A DNA stretch of 64,000 bases. It comes from JALYGJ01 sp036558545 (GTDB lineage: Bacteria; Chloroflexota; Limnocylindria; Limnocylindrales; CSP1-4). Where the stretch lies: the NCBI GenBank assembly GCA_036558545.1, contig DATBFJ010000101.1:16473-80472 (forward strand), written 5' to 3'. The notes under the pieces were generated by a model. That model did no database searches. It had not been told where the DNA came from and saw only the letters and a list, made by a program, of their open reading frames with translations. Below are positions 1 to 8,021 of the stretch, in pieces. The stretch's first letter is position 1. Every line of letters starts with the position of its first letter. The position numbers and the translations under genes were made by a program.

Positions 1-186
1 AAAAGAAGCGAACCTGAGAGTGTCGCCCACGTGGCCCGTGGCTGGCGGCAGTGCCGATCCGGCGGTTGGAAGCCCGGGAATCGCGATCGGCGGGATGGTT
101 GGCGCGACGGGACTGCCGCTGCAGGCTGCTGTAAACAGGGCAATGGCGACGGCAAGAAAAGCCCTCGAGGGGCGAACGGCGAACAT
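1..186 (-). CDS. Lipoprotein, 3'-truncated by window edge
   Basis: The minus strand reads from an ATG at 186 with no stop through base 1, giving the first 62 residues. The N-terminus has basic residues (VRPSRAF), a hydrophobic core and a lipobox ending LFTAAC at Cys22. A Pro/Thr/Ala-rich linker follows, typical of a lipidated exported protein, and the last visible residues, GHVGDTLRF, resemble the start of a DUF4352/telokin-like Ig fold. A strong Shine-Dalgarno AAGGAGAT lies 3 nt before the ATG. It is divergent from hmgA. The function cannot be assigned from the part present. Confidence 0.75.
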   Translation of the reverse strand, partial: MFAVRPSRAFLAVAIALFTAACSGSPVAPTIPPIAIPGLPTAGSALPPATGHVGDTLRFASF

Positions 187-287
187 CGGATCTCCTTGAG
201 GAATCTGGTTCGCCGATCGTCGTCTCGGGCAGTTGCAATCCGGTTGCACGACGCGGTCGACCCACGCAACGTTGGCGCGTCTCGCGC

Positions 288-293
288 TACGCT
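288..293 (+). promoter_or_regulatory. -10 box for leaderless hmgA
   Basis: TACGCT ends 7 nt before the ATG at 301, and no Shine-Dalgarno is visible. This spacing would put the transcription start at or next to the start codon. Confidence 0.45.
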
Positions 294-300
294 TGCCGGA

Positions 301-1524
301 ATGTTCTACGTGAGCCGCGGCAACGTCCCGCACAAGCGCCACACTCAGCATCGCGCGCCGAACGGATCGCTCTATGCCGAGGAGCTGTTCGGCATGGAGG
401 GCTTCACCGGTCGCTCCTCTTTGCTCTACCACCTGGTACCGCCGACGCGCACGCACAAGATCGAGCCGGTCCGTGACCTGAAGAACGAGGCGGTTGACGA
501 CGGCCTGCACCGTCATCGACTGGTCAAGACAGGCGCCGTGGCCCTCGGCGGCAACGTCATTGACGCGCGCATCCCGCTCTTCTTCAACAACGACGTGCTG
601 ATGGGTGTCGTGCGCCCGACCGAGGGCCTGCCCGAAAACACCTTCTACAGGAACTCTGAAGGCGACGAGATGCTCTTCGTCCACGAAGGCAGCGGAGTCT
701 TCGAGAGCAACTTCGGGCCGATGCGCTATGGGCCGGGCGACTACATAGTCATCCCGATCGGTACGACGTGGCGCCTGAACCAGGACGCAGGGCTGGACCA
801 TCGCATCCTGTACGTCGAGTCGCCTTCCGAGATCGTGCCCCCCAAGCGTTACCGCAACGAATGGGGCCAGCTGCTCGAACACTCGCCCTACTCAGACCGC
901 GATATTCGAATCCCGGAAGAGGTCCCGCCACACGACGAGGCCGGCGACTTCGTGGTGTGGGTTCGTGCCCGCGGCCGGTTGACGGCCTATCACTTCATGC
1001 ACCACCCGCTGGACGTCGTTGGCTGGGACGGCTACCTGTGGCCGTTCATCTTCAACATCGGCGACTTCGAGCCGATCACCGGGCGGATTCACCAGCCGCC
1101 GCCGGTGCATCAGACGTTCGCCGGCCGGAATTACGTTGTCTGCTCGTTCGTGCCGCGCAAGTTCGACTATCACCCGCTGGCGATCCCGGCTCCGTACAAC
1201 CACTCGAACATCAACTCGGACGAGGTCATCTACTACGTCGCGGGCAACTTCATGAGCCGCCGCGGCGTGGAGATCTCCTCGCTGACGCTTCATCCGGCGG
1301 GGATCCCGCACGGGCCGCATCCTGGCACGGCCGAGGCTTCGATCGGCAAGGAAGGCACGGAGGAGCTGGCGGTCATGGTCGACACGTTCCATCCGCTCAA
1401 CATCACCACTGCAGCACGCCAGATGGAGGATGAGTCGTATCCGTATTCGTGGCTGCCGCCGGAGAACGCGGACGCCGACGCCCAGGCTCTTTCCGAGCGT
1501 GGGCCAGAGGCATTTCCGGACTGA
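301..1524 (+). CDS. hmgA: Homogentisate 1,2-dioxygenase
   Basis: This cupin-fold non-haem iron dioxygenase opens the ring of homogentisate to maleylacetoacetate in tyrosine/phenylalanine catabolism. The 407-residue product is close to other bacterial homologues. The iron-binding set is visible near the C-terminus: His about 301 in PYNHSN, Glu about 308 in DEVIYY and His about 337/340 in GIPHGPHPG. The open frame extends to base 31, but that part is antisense to the upstream lipoprotein. The ATG at 301 begins the conserved MFYVSRG N-terminus and has a TACGCT box 7 nt upstream. The stop overlaps the next ATG by one base (TGATG). No other tyrosine-degradation gene is in the window. Confidence 0.9.
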   Translation: MFYVSRGNVPHKRHTQHRAPNGSLYAEELFGMEGFTGRSSLLYHLVPPTRTHKIEPVRDLKNEAVDDGLHRHRLVKTGAVALGGNVIDARIPLFFNNDVLMGVVRPTEGLPENTFYRNSEGDEMLFVHEGSGVFESNFGPMRYGPGDYIVIPIGTTWRLNQDAGLDHRILYVESPSEIVPPKRYRNEWGQLLEHSPYSDRDIRIPEEVPPHDEAGDFVVWVRARGRLTAYHFMHHPLDVVGWDGYLWPFIFNIGDFEPITGRIHQPPPVHQTFAGRNYVVCSFVPRKFDYHPLAIPAPYNHSNINSDEVIYYVAGNFMSRRGVEISSLTLHPAGIPHGPHPGTAEASIGKEGTEELAVMVDTFHPLNITTAARQMEDESYPYSWLPPENADADAQALSERGPEAFPD

Positions 1525-2018
1525 TGGCTGATATGGCCGCAAACGATGAGCTGATCGCTCGCATTGACGCCGCGGAGCGACGCCTCGCGGTGCTCGCCGA
1601 AGCCGACAGGCCCGGCGGGCTGACAGACCCGGACGAAGGTGGGACGGAGCGCTGGGAGGCGGGCCAGGTGTGGGCCCATATCGGCGAGTTCGTGCCGTAC
1701 TGGCACCGCCAGATGCGCGTCGTCATTGACGCCTATCCGGGAACGCCGGCTTCGTTCGGCAGAACGCGAACCGATCCAGGTCGGATCAGTTCGATCGAGG
1801 CGAACCGTGACGTCCCGATCGCACAGCAGATGTCGGGCACCCACGCTGCGATCGTCGACTTCGTAAGTTACGCGAGCTCGTTGACGCCCGAAGAGTGGTC
1901 CGCCGTTGGTTTACACCCCGTGCGCGGCGAGATGACGGCTCATGACATCGCGGAGCGCTTCATCGTCGACCACCTCGAAGAGCACGCAGACCAGCTCGAC
2001 CGTCTTCAGCCCAGTTGA
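1524..2018 (+). CDS. DinB-like four-helix protein
   Basis: A 164-residue protein starting in the TGATG overlap with hmgA, so translational coupling is likely. It is mainly helical. The three spaced histidine regions (VWAHIGEFVPYWHRQM, THAAIVDF, HDIAERFIVDHLEEHADQL) match the DinB/YfiT metal-binding four-helix bundle, in which three His bind a divalent metal. Such proteins often act as thiol-dependent transferases or maleylpyruvate-type isomerases. That is family knowledge; the substrate is unknown here. The position after hmgA makes a role in handling maleylacetoacetate or a thiol conjugate conceivable, but this is inference. Confidence 0.6.
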   Translation: MADMAANDELIARIDAAERRLAVLAEADRPGGLTDPDEGGTERWEAGQVWAHIGEFVPYWHRQMRVVIDAYPGTPASFGRTRTDPGRISSIEANRDVPIAQQMSGTHAAIVDFVSYASSLTPEEWSAVGLHPVRGEMTAHDIAERFIVDHLEEHADQLDRLQPS

Positions 2019-2674
2019 AGCTGCGCGTCGCGGTCGAGCGCGGCGACAAGAAATTCTTTGCGACTGCGGTCGATTGGCCGGGTTGGTCACGCAGCGGCAA
2101 ATCGCGCGAAGAAGCCTTGGCTCGACTGGTTGAGTACTGCGAGCGCTACAAGGCGAGCATCGGCAACTCGGCGGGCAAGCTGACACCGCCGAGCTCGCCA
2201 GACGATCTCGTGGTGGTCGCCACGGCCAGTGGCGATAAGAACATCGACTACGGCGTGCCCCATTCGATCATGACGTTCGACCGCGAGAAGCTGACCGACC
2301 GTGACCTTGGGACCCAGATCAAGCTTCTGGAGGCCGCCTGGGCAGCGTTCGAGGAAGAGTCACTGACTGCCAAGGGCAAGACGCTCATCAGCGGCCCGCG
2401 AGGTGGCGGCAGAAGCGTGGCCAAGATGGTCGAGCACGTTAATGAGGCCGACCGCGCGTACATCGGTGCCCTCGGCGCCAAGACGCCCGCGGCCTCGCAG
2501 AGTCGTGCCGACGTGCACAAGGCGTTCATCGAGGCGCTGCACGCCAAGGTTCGCGGCGAGCTGCCTGAGAAAGGACCTCGCGGCGGCGAGCGCTGGCCTG
2601 CGCGCTATGCCATCCGCCGTTCTGCGTGGCACGCGCTGGATCATGCCTGGGAGATCGAAGACCGCTTGCCCTAG
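2015..2674 (+). CDS. DinB-like protein with HicB-like N-terminus
   Basis: 219 residues, starting at a TTG that overlaps the preceding stop by 4 bases. The first 60 or so residues (MKLRVAVERGDKKFFATAVDWPGWSRSG, then SREEALARL) look like the HicB/UPF0150 antitoxin-like beta-alpha fold. The remainder is helical, with a His-containing end (SAWHALDHAWEIEDRL) as in DinB families. No HicA toxin is adjacent, so a toxin-antitoxin role is unlikely. It is the third gene of an apparent hmgA transcription unit. The function is unknown. Confidence 0.65.
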   Translation: MKLRVAVERGDKKFFATAVDWPGWSRSGKSREEALARLVEYCERYKASIGNSAGKLTPPSSPDDLVVVATASGDKNIDYGVPHSIMTFDREKLTDRDLGTQIKLLEAAWAAFEEESLTAKGKTLISGPRGGGRSVAKMVEHVNEADRAYIGALGAKTPAASQSRADVHKAFIEALHAKVRGELPEKGPRGGERWPARYAIRRSAWHALDHAWEIEDRLP

Positions 2675-2687
2675 GTTCGTGGGCAGG

Positions 2688-3656
2688 TCATAGCCAGCGC
2701 TTGAAACGCGCGAAAAGAAGGATTCCCGTGGCCAGCACGAACATCGCCACTATGACGATCAGGAAGTTCTGTGGGTCGTCGAAGAAAGACGGCTTGAAGT
2801 TCATTCCCATGACGCCGGCAATGACCACCGCCGGCAGTAGGACGCTCGAGATTACGGTCAGGACGCGCATCACGTCGTTCGTCCGCTCACCCTGGCGCGA
2901 GATGACGATATCGAACGTGCCGACGAGCAGCTCACGGGCATTCTCGACGGCCTCGACAGCCTGGCGGAAACGATCGGCGATCTGCGGCCAGGCCGCGCTT
3001 TCCGAATCTCCGAGCACGAGGCCTGGCCGCTCCAGCGTGTAGAAGACCTCGCGCTGCGGACTCAGCGCGCGCCGCAGGATGGCGACTTCGCGACGCAAAC
3101 CGACGAGATCGCCGATCAGGTTGTCGTCGGGCCGGGCCACGAGAGCGCGCGCATCGTATTCGTCGATGCGCCGCTCGATGCCTTCCACGGCACGGAAATA
3201 GCCAGCCAGAATCGCGTCGAGAAGCACGGCGACGAAAGCCGCCTCATCGAGAGCGCCGAACTGAGTCTCCCCCTTGACCACCTCGAGCGGCACGCCCAAG
3301 CCCTCGATCTCGCGGTCGTGGACACTGACGACGACGTTCGTCACGGCGAGCAGATCCACCGCCACCGGCCGCGGCGGATCTTGCGCCCCGGCTGCCAGCC
3401 CGATCACGGACAGGCGCACGTAGTCCTTGGCCTGGAGGAGGCGCGGTTGCGGGCGGGGTTCGGCAAGCGGCTCGAGCGCGCCAGTCAAACCGAGCGCGTT
3501 GGCCACGCGTGAAAGCTGTGCCGCGTCGCGGTCCATATCGATCCACAGCAGCTGGCTACCGCTGGGCATCGCCATCCCCGACTCGATGTCGACCTCGCGG
3601 TCTTGCGCGTTGGAGTCGTAGAGACGGCCGACGAGTGCAACGACTTTGTGCGTCAT
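2688..3656 (-). CDS. corA: CorA-family magnesium/cobalt transporter
   Basis: 322 residues with a long acidic cytoplasmic N-terminal domain and two C-terminal membrane segments (about 264-283 and 298-316). Between them lies the GMN selectivity signature at 284-286, followed by the short periplasmic loop FKPSFFDDP. This is the usual layout of pentameric CorA channels for Mg2+ or Co2+ uptake. It converges with the DinB gene. The divergent iron permease begins about 100 bp away. A TACGCT box lies 7 nt before the ATG, which suggests a leaderless transcript. Confidence 0.88.
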   Translation of the reverse strand: MTHKVVALVGRLYDSNAQDREVDIESGMAMPSGSQLLWIDMDRDAAQLSRVANALGLTGALEPLAEPRPQPRLLQAKDYVRLSVIGLAAGAQDPPRPVAVDLLAVTNVVVSVHDREIEGLGVPLEVVKGETQFGALDEAAFVAVLLDAILAGYFRAVEGIERRIDEYDARALVARPDDNLIGDLVGLRREVAILRRALSPQREVFYTLERPGLVLGDSESAAWPQIADRFRQAVEAVENARELLVGTFDIVISRQGERTNDVMRVLTVISSVLLPAVVIAGVMGMNFKPSFFDDPQNFLIVIVAMFVLATGILLFARFKRWL

Positions 3657-3663
3657 CGATGCC

Positions 3664-3669
3664 AGCGTA
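3664..3669 (-). promoter_or_regulatory. -10 box for leaderless corA
   Basis: TACGCT on the minus strand, 7 nt upstream of the corA ATG at 3656, with no Shine-Dalgarno in between. Confidence 0.4.
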
Positions 3670-3762
3670 GAGACTGCAGCGGCCGAAGTTCGCGATGAAT
3701 TCGCGAAGAGGACAGGCTTAAGAGTTACGGATTCGTGTCGAGCCGTGTCGCATCATCGCCAC

Positions 3763-4185
3763 ATGAAGAAGGCCTTCAACCGCGCCACGGACGCAATCAT
3801 CAAGGCCCTGGGCTCGCCGTTGGCACTGCTCGTGGCAGTCTTGGTGATCGCGGTGTGGGCTGTCACAGGTCCGATCTTTGGTTTCTCTGACACCTGGCAG
3901 CTCGTGATCAACACGGGCACGACGATCGTGACGTTCCTGATGGTCTTCGTTATTCAGAACAGCCAGAACCGTGATTCAAAGGCCGTCCACATCAAGCTCG
4001 ACGAGCTGATCGAAGCGATGGAGGGCGCGCGCAATCGGATGGCGCTTGCCGAGCAGGAGACTGACGAACAGCAGGAACGCGACCTGAAGCAGCTGGTGAA
4101 GATGGCGACGGCCGAGGAAGAAGCCGGTTCGAAAGCCGCGATAGCTGCCGCTTTGCCAGAGCAAGCGGCCGAAAAGGAGGGCTAG
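3763..4185 (+). CDS. Low-affinity iron permease (Fet4-like) family
   Basis: A 140-residue membrane protein resembling the Iron_permease family (PF04120). A short amphipathic N-terminus (KAFNRATDAIIKALGSP) is followed by two transmembrane helices and the family hallmark FVIQNSQNRDSKAVHIKLDEL. A charged coiled-coil-like tail rich in Glu and Ala completes it. The family is named after yeast Fet4; for bacterial members the transported substrate is mostly unproven. The ATG at 3763 fits the conserved N-terminus better than the upstream in-frame codons. It is divergent from corA, so the two metal-transport candidates share an intergenic region. Confidence 0.8.
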   Translation: MKKAFNRATDAIIKALGSPLALLVAVLVIAVWAVTGPIFGFSDTWQLVINTGTTIVTFLMVFVIQNSQNRDSKAVHIKLDELIEAMEGARNRMALAEQETDEQQERDLKQLVKMATAEEEAGSKAAIAAALPEQAAEKEG

Positions 4186-4240
4186 CAACAACGGCGAGTC
4201 GCTCGTTTTGCGCGCGATCCGGCGCTGGAGAACCCGGTCG

Positions 4241-4783
4241 CTACGCGCCGATTTGCATAACGGACTCGAACAGGATGTGACCGACCAAGAGGCTGGCAAC
4301 GCCCAGGCCGATCACCACTACCACGACGTTCGCCGCGCGGAGTCGCACCGAAAGCGATGCCTCCGAGCCACCATCGATGTGCGTGAATCCGATTCGAACG
4401 AGCGGCAGCGCCGCGAGCAGAGCTGCGAAAGCCGGACCCAGGACCAGCGCGAGGTCCAGGTAGCGCTGTGAGTTGAGCAGGTCATCGACAGGCGCCACGG
4501 TAGTTCGCAACGCAGCAAGCACGACGAGCGTGAGTGTTGGCACAAGCACGATCGCTCCCGCGACGGCCCATGCGGTCGGATGCCGCCAGGCAGGCGCAAA
4601 GATCATCGAGGTACCTCCCTTCAGCGCGACCCGGGCCGCGCGAATGCGTTCTGCGCTTCCGGCGCGGGCTATGTCGGCGGCGACGCGCGGACTGACGCCC
4701 GTCTCAGAGACCAGGTCACTCAGCTCGTCGCCATACCGATCGCGCCATGCGGCCGGAAAAAAGCGCAGCAGCAGCCGTGTCAC
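4241..4783 (-). CDS. Membrane protein paired with PadR regulator
   Basis: 180 residues. The start, LLRFFPAAWRDRYGDELSDL, resembles the permease-prefix motif common in membrane proteins encoded beside PadR regulators. Three hydrophobic segments follow at about 72-93, 107-128 and 150-171. Its ATG overlaps the stop of the upstream PadR gene by 4 bases (ATGA), so the two are co-translated. It is probably the PadR target, acting in membrane stress or export, but no catalytic or transport motif is visible. Confidence 0.75.
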   Translation of the reverse strand: MTRLLLRFFPAAWRDRYGDELSDLVSETGVSPRVAADIARAGSAERIRAARVALKGGTSMIFAPAWRHPTAWAVAGAIVLVPTLTLVVLAALRTTVAPVDDLLNSQRYLDLALVLGPAFAALLAALPLVRIGFTHIDGGSEASLSVRLRAANVVVVVIGLGVASLLVGHILFESVMQIGA

Positions 4784-5088
4784 GCGCTCATCCGGGCAAC
4801 GCCCGCCTCCACCGCTCGCTGCAATGAAGCGAGTCGGTCATTGAGGCTTGTACGTCCGGCGGGCGTGAGCCGGTAAGGCCGCCGTCGCCCTTCAACGGGA
4901 AGTGGCTCGACTTTGCCTTCCGCTTCCAGTCGCGATAGCGCTCCGTAGAGCGTGCCGGGGCCGAGTCGAGTGCCGGCGAAGTGTTCGACATCGAGCAACA
5001 TGGCGTGGCCGTGCTTGGGCCCACTGGCCAGACTGATCATCAGCAACAAGCCAGGATCGTTGGGATTCTGGTTCTGGAAATCGGTCAC
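4780..5088 (-). CDS. PadR-family transcriptional regulator
   Basis: A 102-residue winged-helix protein. The recognisable core is LLLMISLASGPKHGHAMLLDVEHFAG, split here as LLLMISLASGPKHGHAML and DVEHFAG, followed by LGPGTLYGALSRLEAEGKV and GRRRPYRLTPAGR, the standard PadR helix-turn-helix and wing. It starts at a GTG. It is translationally coupled to the membrane protein downstream. A perfect 19-bp palindrome plus an extra half-site immediately upstream look like its own operator, so autorepression lifted by a small ligand is expected. Confidence 0.88.
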   Translation of the reverse strand: MTDFQNQNPNDPGLLLMISLASGPKHGHAMLLDVEHFAGTRLGPGTLYGALSRLEAEGKVEPLPVEGRRRPYRLTPAGRTSLNDRLASLQRAVEAGVARMSA

Positions 5089-5121
5089 TACTACGCGCTC
5101 CGTACTACGTGATGCGTAGTA
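5089..5121 (-). promoter_or_regulatory. PadR-type operator
   Basis: A perfect palindrome TACTACG-tgatg-CGTAGTA occupies 5103-5121. A third TACTACG half-site lies at 5089-5095, exactly 14 bp from the first. It is directly upstream of the padR start codon, between padR and the end of the ProDH gene. Location and symmetry suggest autoregulation. Confidence 0.65.
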
Positions 5122-5143
5122 TTAGTCGTAGATGGCGCGGACG

Positions 5144-6442
5144 TCAAGCAGCTTTTTTGCCGCGTCCCTCGTTCATGACGCTGAACAAGATGAAGAACAC
5201 GTTCTGGGGTCGCTCTGCCAAGCGGCGCATGTAGTACGGGTACCACTCGGTTCCGTACGGAACGTAAACGCGCACCGTCCACCCCAGGGCGATGAGTCGC
5301 TCGTGGAGATCGCGACGGACGCCGTAGAGCATCTGAAACTCGAACCGGTCAGGTCCAATGTCGTGCTCGCGCGCGAAGGTGATCGCTTGCTCGATGATTG
5401 CCTCGTCGTGGGTCGCCAACGCGGGGTATTTGCCGTCCAGCAGCAAACGCTCCATCAGCTGCCTGTAGCTTTCGTCGACCTCCTGTTTGGTGGTGAACGC
5501 CACCGAGCCGGGCTCGTCGTAGGCCCCCTTGCACAGGCGCACGCGTGTTTGCGTGGCAATGAGCCGGTCGATGTCGTCAGCGGAGCGCCGCAGGTATGAC
5601 TGAATCACGACGCCCACCTCGGAGTAGTCGTCGTGTAGTGTGCGGGCGATCTCGAGCGTCTGATCGGTCTTCGAGTGGTCCTCCATGTCGACGCGCACGA
5701 AGGCGCCGATTTCGCGCGCCCGGCTCACCACGCGACGGACGTTCTCGAGACAGAAGATCGGATCTATCTCCAGTCCCATCTGCGTGAGCTTGAGTGAGAC
5801 ATTCGCCTCGAGATTTCGCGCAGCGAGGGCATCGAGCGTCGCGATGTAGCGATCGGCCGAGGCGGTTGCAGCCTCCCGCGAGTCGACCGACTCACCCAGG
5901 ACGTCTACCGTCCAGCGCATGCCCTGATCCTTGAGTGCCTCCAGGGCCGTGAGCGCGTCGTCGAGCGAGTCGCCGGCGACGAAGCGGTGAACCATCCGAC
6001 GAGTGAGCGGGATCGCGGTTGCGACGCTGCCCAGCGCGCGGCGGCGCGAGGCCCACAGAAAAAGGGCCTTCGACGTCTTGGCCGGCACCTGCCCGGGATG
6101 GAAGGCGGCAGCCTTGTCGCGGGCCTCCGCCTCGCGCCGCCGCTCCAGCTCCGCAGCGATCACCTCAACCGGGATTACGCCATCGAGAGTTCCATCGGGC
6201 TGCGTGTAGAGCCGGCAGCCAGTGTTGATGGGCAGGCTCGCCGGTGGACGCACGACGTCCATGCCGTCGATACGCAACGTCGGCGAACCATGGAAGCCCA
6301 GGTCCGCCGCATCCTCGATGTCGCCGATGTAGACGCGCTCGATGTTTGGCGTGTGGCCGTTGTCAGATAGCGCGGCGCGGATGTTCTCTTCGGTCCGCTC
6401 GCTGTGCGGGCAGTCCTCGGTCGTCAGCAGCTCAACGCGCAC
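5144..6442 (-). CDS. Thioredoxin-like domain fused to proline dehydrogenase
   Basis: 432 residues. Residues 1-95 or so look like a small thioredoxin-fold family: CPHS at 11-14 (a CxxS monothiol), GFHGSPTLRIDG at 50-60 with the cis-Pro, and Cys76 in INTGCRLY. Residues of about 120-425 form an FAD-dependent proline dehydrogenase TIM barrel: VSLKLTQMGLEI, VDMEDHSKTDQTLEI, VVIQSYLRRS, RLCKGAYDEP, EFQMLYGVRRDL and the substrate-site helix YPYYMRRLAERP. It oxidises proline to pyrroline-5-carboxylate and passes electrons to quinone. It lies 18 bp downstream of proC in the same direction. An internal start giving ProDH alone cannot be excluded. Confidence 0.85.
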   Translation of the reverse strand: MRVELLTTEDCPHSERTEENIRAALSDNGHTPNIERVYIGDIEDAADLGFHGSPTLRIDGMDVVRPPASLPINTGCRLYTQPDGTLDGVIPVEVIAAELERRREAEARDKAAAFHPGQVPAKTSKALFLWASRRRALGSVATAIPLTRRMVHRFVAGDSLDDALTALEALKDQGMRWTVDVLGESVDSREAATASADRYIATLDALAARNLEANVSLKLTQMGLEIDPIFCLENVRRVVSRAREIGAFVRVDMEDHSKTDQTLEIARTLHDDYSEVGVVIQSYLRRSADDIDRLIATQTRVRLCKGAYDEPGSVAFTTKQEVDESYRQLMERLLLDGKYPALATHDEAIIEQAITFAREHDIGPDRFEFQMLYGVRRDLHERLIALGWTVRVYVPYGTEWYPYYMRRLAERPQNVFFILFSVMNEGRGKKAA

Positions 6443-6460
6443 GGTTGATGAGTATGAAGG

Positions 6461-7300
6461 TCAGTCTGCTGTGTCTGCTTCAAGATTGCGACCGAGCTCC
6501 TCGGTACGCCGATATGCGGCCCAGACGGCCTCGCTCAAGACGGTACGCAGCCGGCCGGACTCGAGCTCGTGCAGGGCGGCTGCGCTCGTTCCGCCGGGAG
6601 AGGTGACCATGTTCCTGAGCTGAGCCGGGTGCATGCCGCTCGACTTGGCGAAGAGCGTGCTGCCCTCCAGAGTCTCGATGACAAGGTCATGCGCGATGTG
6701 CCGCGGAAAGCCCAGGTGGACGGCGGCATCAATCAGCGCCTCCATGACCAGGAAGACGTACGTGGGGCCGGTGCCTGAAACGGCCGTGGCCATGGCCACG
6801 AACTTTTCGTCGTCGACCTCGAGCTGTTCGCCCAGCGTGTCCAGCAGCACGCGCGCCTGGTCGCGTTGTCCGCCAGTGACCTCCGGCGTGGCGTACCAGA
6901 CGGTCACTCCCTTGCCCAGCTGGGCGGGCGTATTCGGCATGCCGCGCACGATCTGGCGGTGGCCGAGGGCATTGCTCAGAGCGGTCGTGGTCGCTCCGGC
7001 GATGACGCTGATCAGGAGTTGGCCGTCGTTGAGGCGGCCACGGAGCTCACGGCCCACACGGACGAGCATCTGCGGCTTGATCGCGAGGACGATGACGTCG
7101 GCCTCTGCAACGGCCGCCGCGTTGTCTTCGACCGTGCCTATGCCATAGCTGCTGACGAGCTCATTTCGGCGATCGGCGCGCGGATGGCTGGCGACGATCT
7201 GATCGCGCGTGACCTGCTCACCACGGAGCAGGCCGGCAATCATGGCCTCGGCCATGACGCCCGACCCGACGGTTGCGATCCGTTTGCCGGCCAACGACAT
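6461..7300 (-). CDS. proC: Pyrroline-5-carboxylate reductase
   Basis: 279 residues. An N-terminal Rossmann fold (GSGVMAEAM, about 12-20) binds NAD(P)H. VLAIKPQ and MPNTPAQ follow, and the C-terminal dimerisation/substrate region carries SPGGTSAAALHELE. It catalyses the last step of proline synthesis, P5C to proline. The next gene encodes proline dehydrogenase, which does the reverse step with a different cofactor. The ATG has a TAGACT box 7 nt upstream and no Shine-Dalgarno. Confidence 0.93.
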   Translation of the reverse strand: MSLAGKRIATVGSGVMAEAMIAGLLRGEQVTRDQIVASHPRADRRNELVSSYGIGTVEDNAAAVAEADVIVLAIKPQMLVRVGRELRGRLNDGQLLISVIAGATTTALSNALGHRQIVRGMPNTPAQLGKGVTVWYATPEVTGGQRDQARVLLDTLGEQLEVDDEKFVAMATAVSGTGPTYVFLVMEALIDAAVHLGFPRHIAHDLVIETLEGSTLFAKSSGMHPAQLRNMVTSPGGTSAAALHELESGRLRTVLSEAVWAAYRRTEELGRNLEADTAD

Positions 7301-7307
7301 GCGCCGG

Positions 7308-7313
7308 AGTCTA
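7308..7313 (-). promoter_or_regulatory. -10 box for leaderless proC
   Basis: TAGACT on the minus strand, 7 nt upstream of the proC ATG at 7300. It overlaps the last codons of the upstream methyltransferase gene. Confidence 0.4.
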
Positions 7314-8021
7314 AATGGCGGCGGTCGCTCGCCCCATCAGAAAGAAGCGTGGAGTTTGCTCAACGCTGGCCTCTGTGAAGCCGGCAGCAGTCAAGGCCGT
7401 CTCCATCTCCGCGGGCGTCCAGAAGATTTTGGTGATCGTGAACTCCCGGCCGTCGTTGAGGCGGCGCCTGGACAGGTCGTCCGAGGGAGTCGGGTGGTCT
7501 GTGGCGCTCGACTCGGGGTCGAGACGCGAATCGATGAAGGCGAGCGTGCCGCCAGGCTTGAGCCACGCCCTGCAGATGGCCAGAAACTCCCCGAGTCGAG
7601 CGCGCGGCACGTGACTCAGCCAGAAACCCATGAACAGACCGTCAACCGCGCGATCCGGCCATGCCCAAGCGTCCCGGACCTCAACGACGGCGGTCAGTCC
7701 AGCACCGGCGAGTCTGTCCCGTGCGATCGCAAGGGGCGCCGGATTGGCGTCGTAGATCGTCAGCTCGCCGCGTCGAGCGAGCAGTGGCGACCACCAGCCC
7801 GTGCCCGCGGCGAGCTCGACGATGCTGCCGTGAAGCGGCAGCGACCCAATCCACGCGGCAGCACCTGCAAGCTCGGCAGTCCAGGCCGCGTCGGCGTCCG
7901 GGCCATGCGAGTAACGCCCGCGGCGCAGATACCAGTCGTCGTATTCGTCGGCGCGCGCCGCGTAGTAATCCCGTAGCGCCGTGTCGCTGGATGTCGTCTC
8001 GTCGGCGCGCTCAGGCGGCAT
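7311..8021 (-). CDS. Class I SAM-dependent methyltransferase
   Basis: 236 residues. Motif I, IVELAAGTGWWSPLL, lies at about 67-81 and the acidic ribose-binding residue is in LTIYDANP. VRDAWAWPDRAVDGLFMGFWLSHV gives motifs II/III, here cited as VRDAWAWPD and FMGFWLSHV. It is clearly paralogous to the C-terminal part of the gene at 8907-9806: both share ALRDYYAARA, ELAAGTGWWS, WLSHV, LKPGG, RELNDGR-like and RFF-LGRATA segments. Its start overlaps the serine hydrolase end by 11 bases. The substrate is unknown. Confidence 0.8.
   Translation of the reverse strand: MPPERADETTSSDTALRDYYAARADEYDDWYLRRGRYSHGPDADAAWTAELAGAAAWIGSLPLHGSIVELAAGTGWWSPLLARRGELTIYDANPAPLAIARDRLAGAGLTAVVEVRDAWAWPDRAVDGLFMGFWLSHVPRARLGEFLAICRAWLKPGGTLAFIDSRLDPESSATDHPTPSDDLSRRRLNDGREFTITKIFWTPAEMETALTAAGFTEASVEQTPRFFLMGRATAAI

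Noticed and set aside
2015..2674. HicB antitoxin of a toxin-antitoxin system
   Set aside because: No HicA-like toxin ORF is next to it and the C-terminal two thirds look like a DinB-type bundle.
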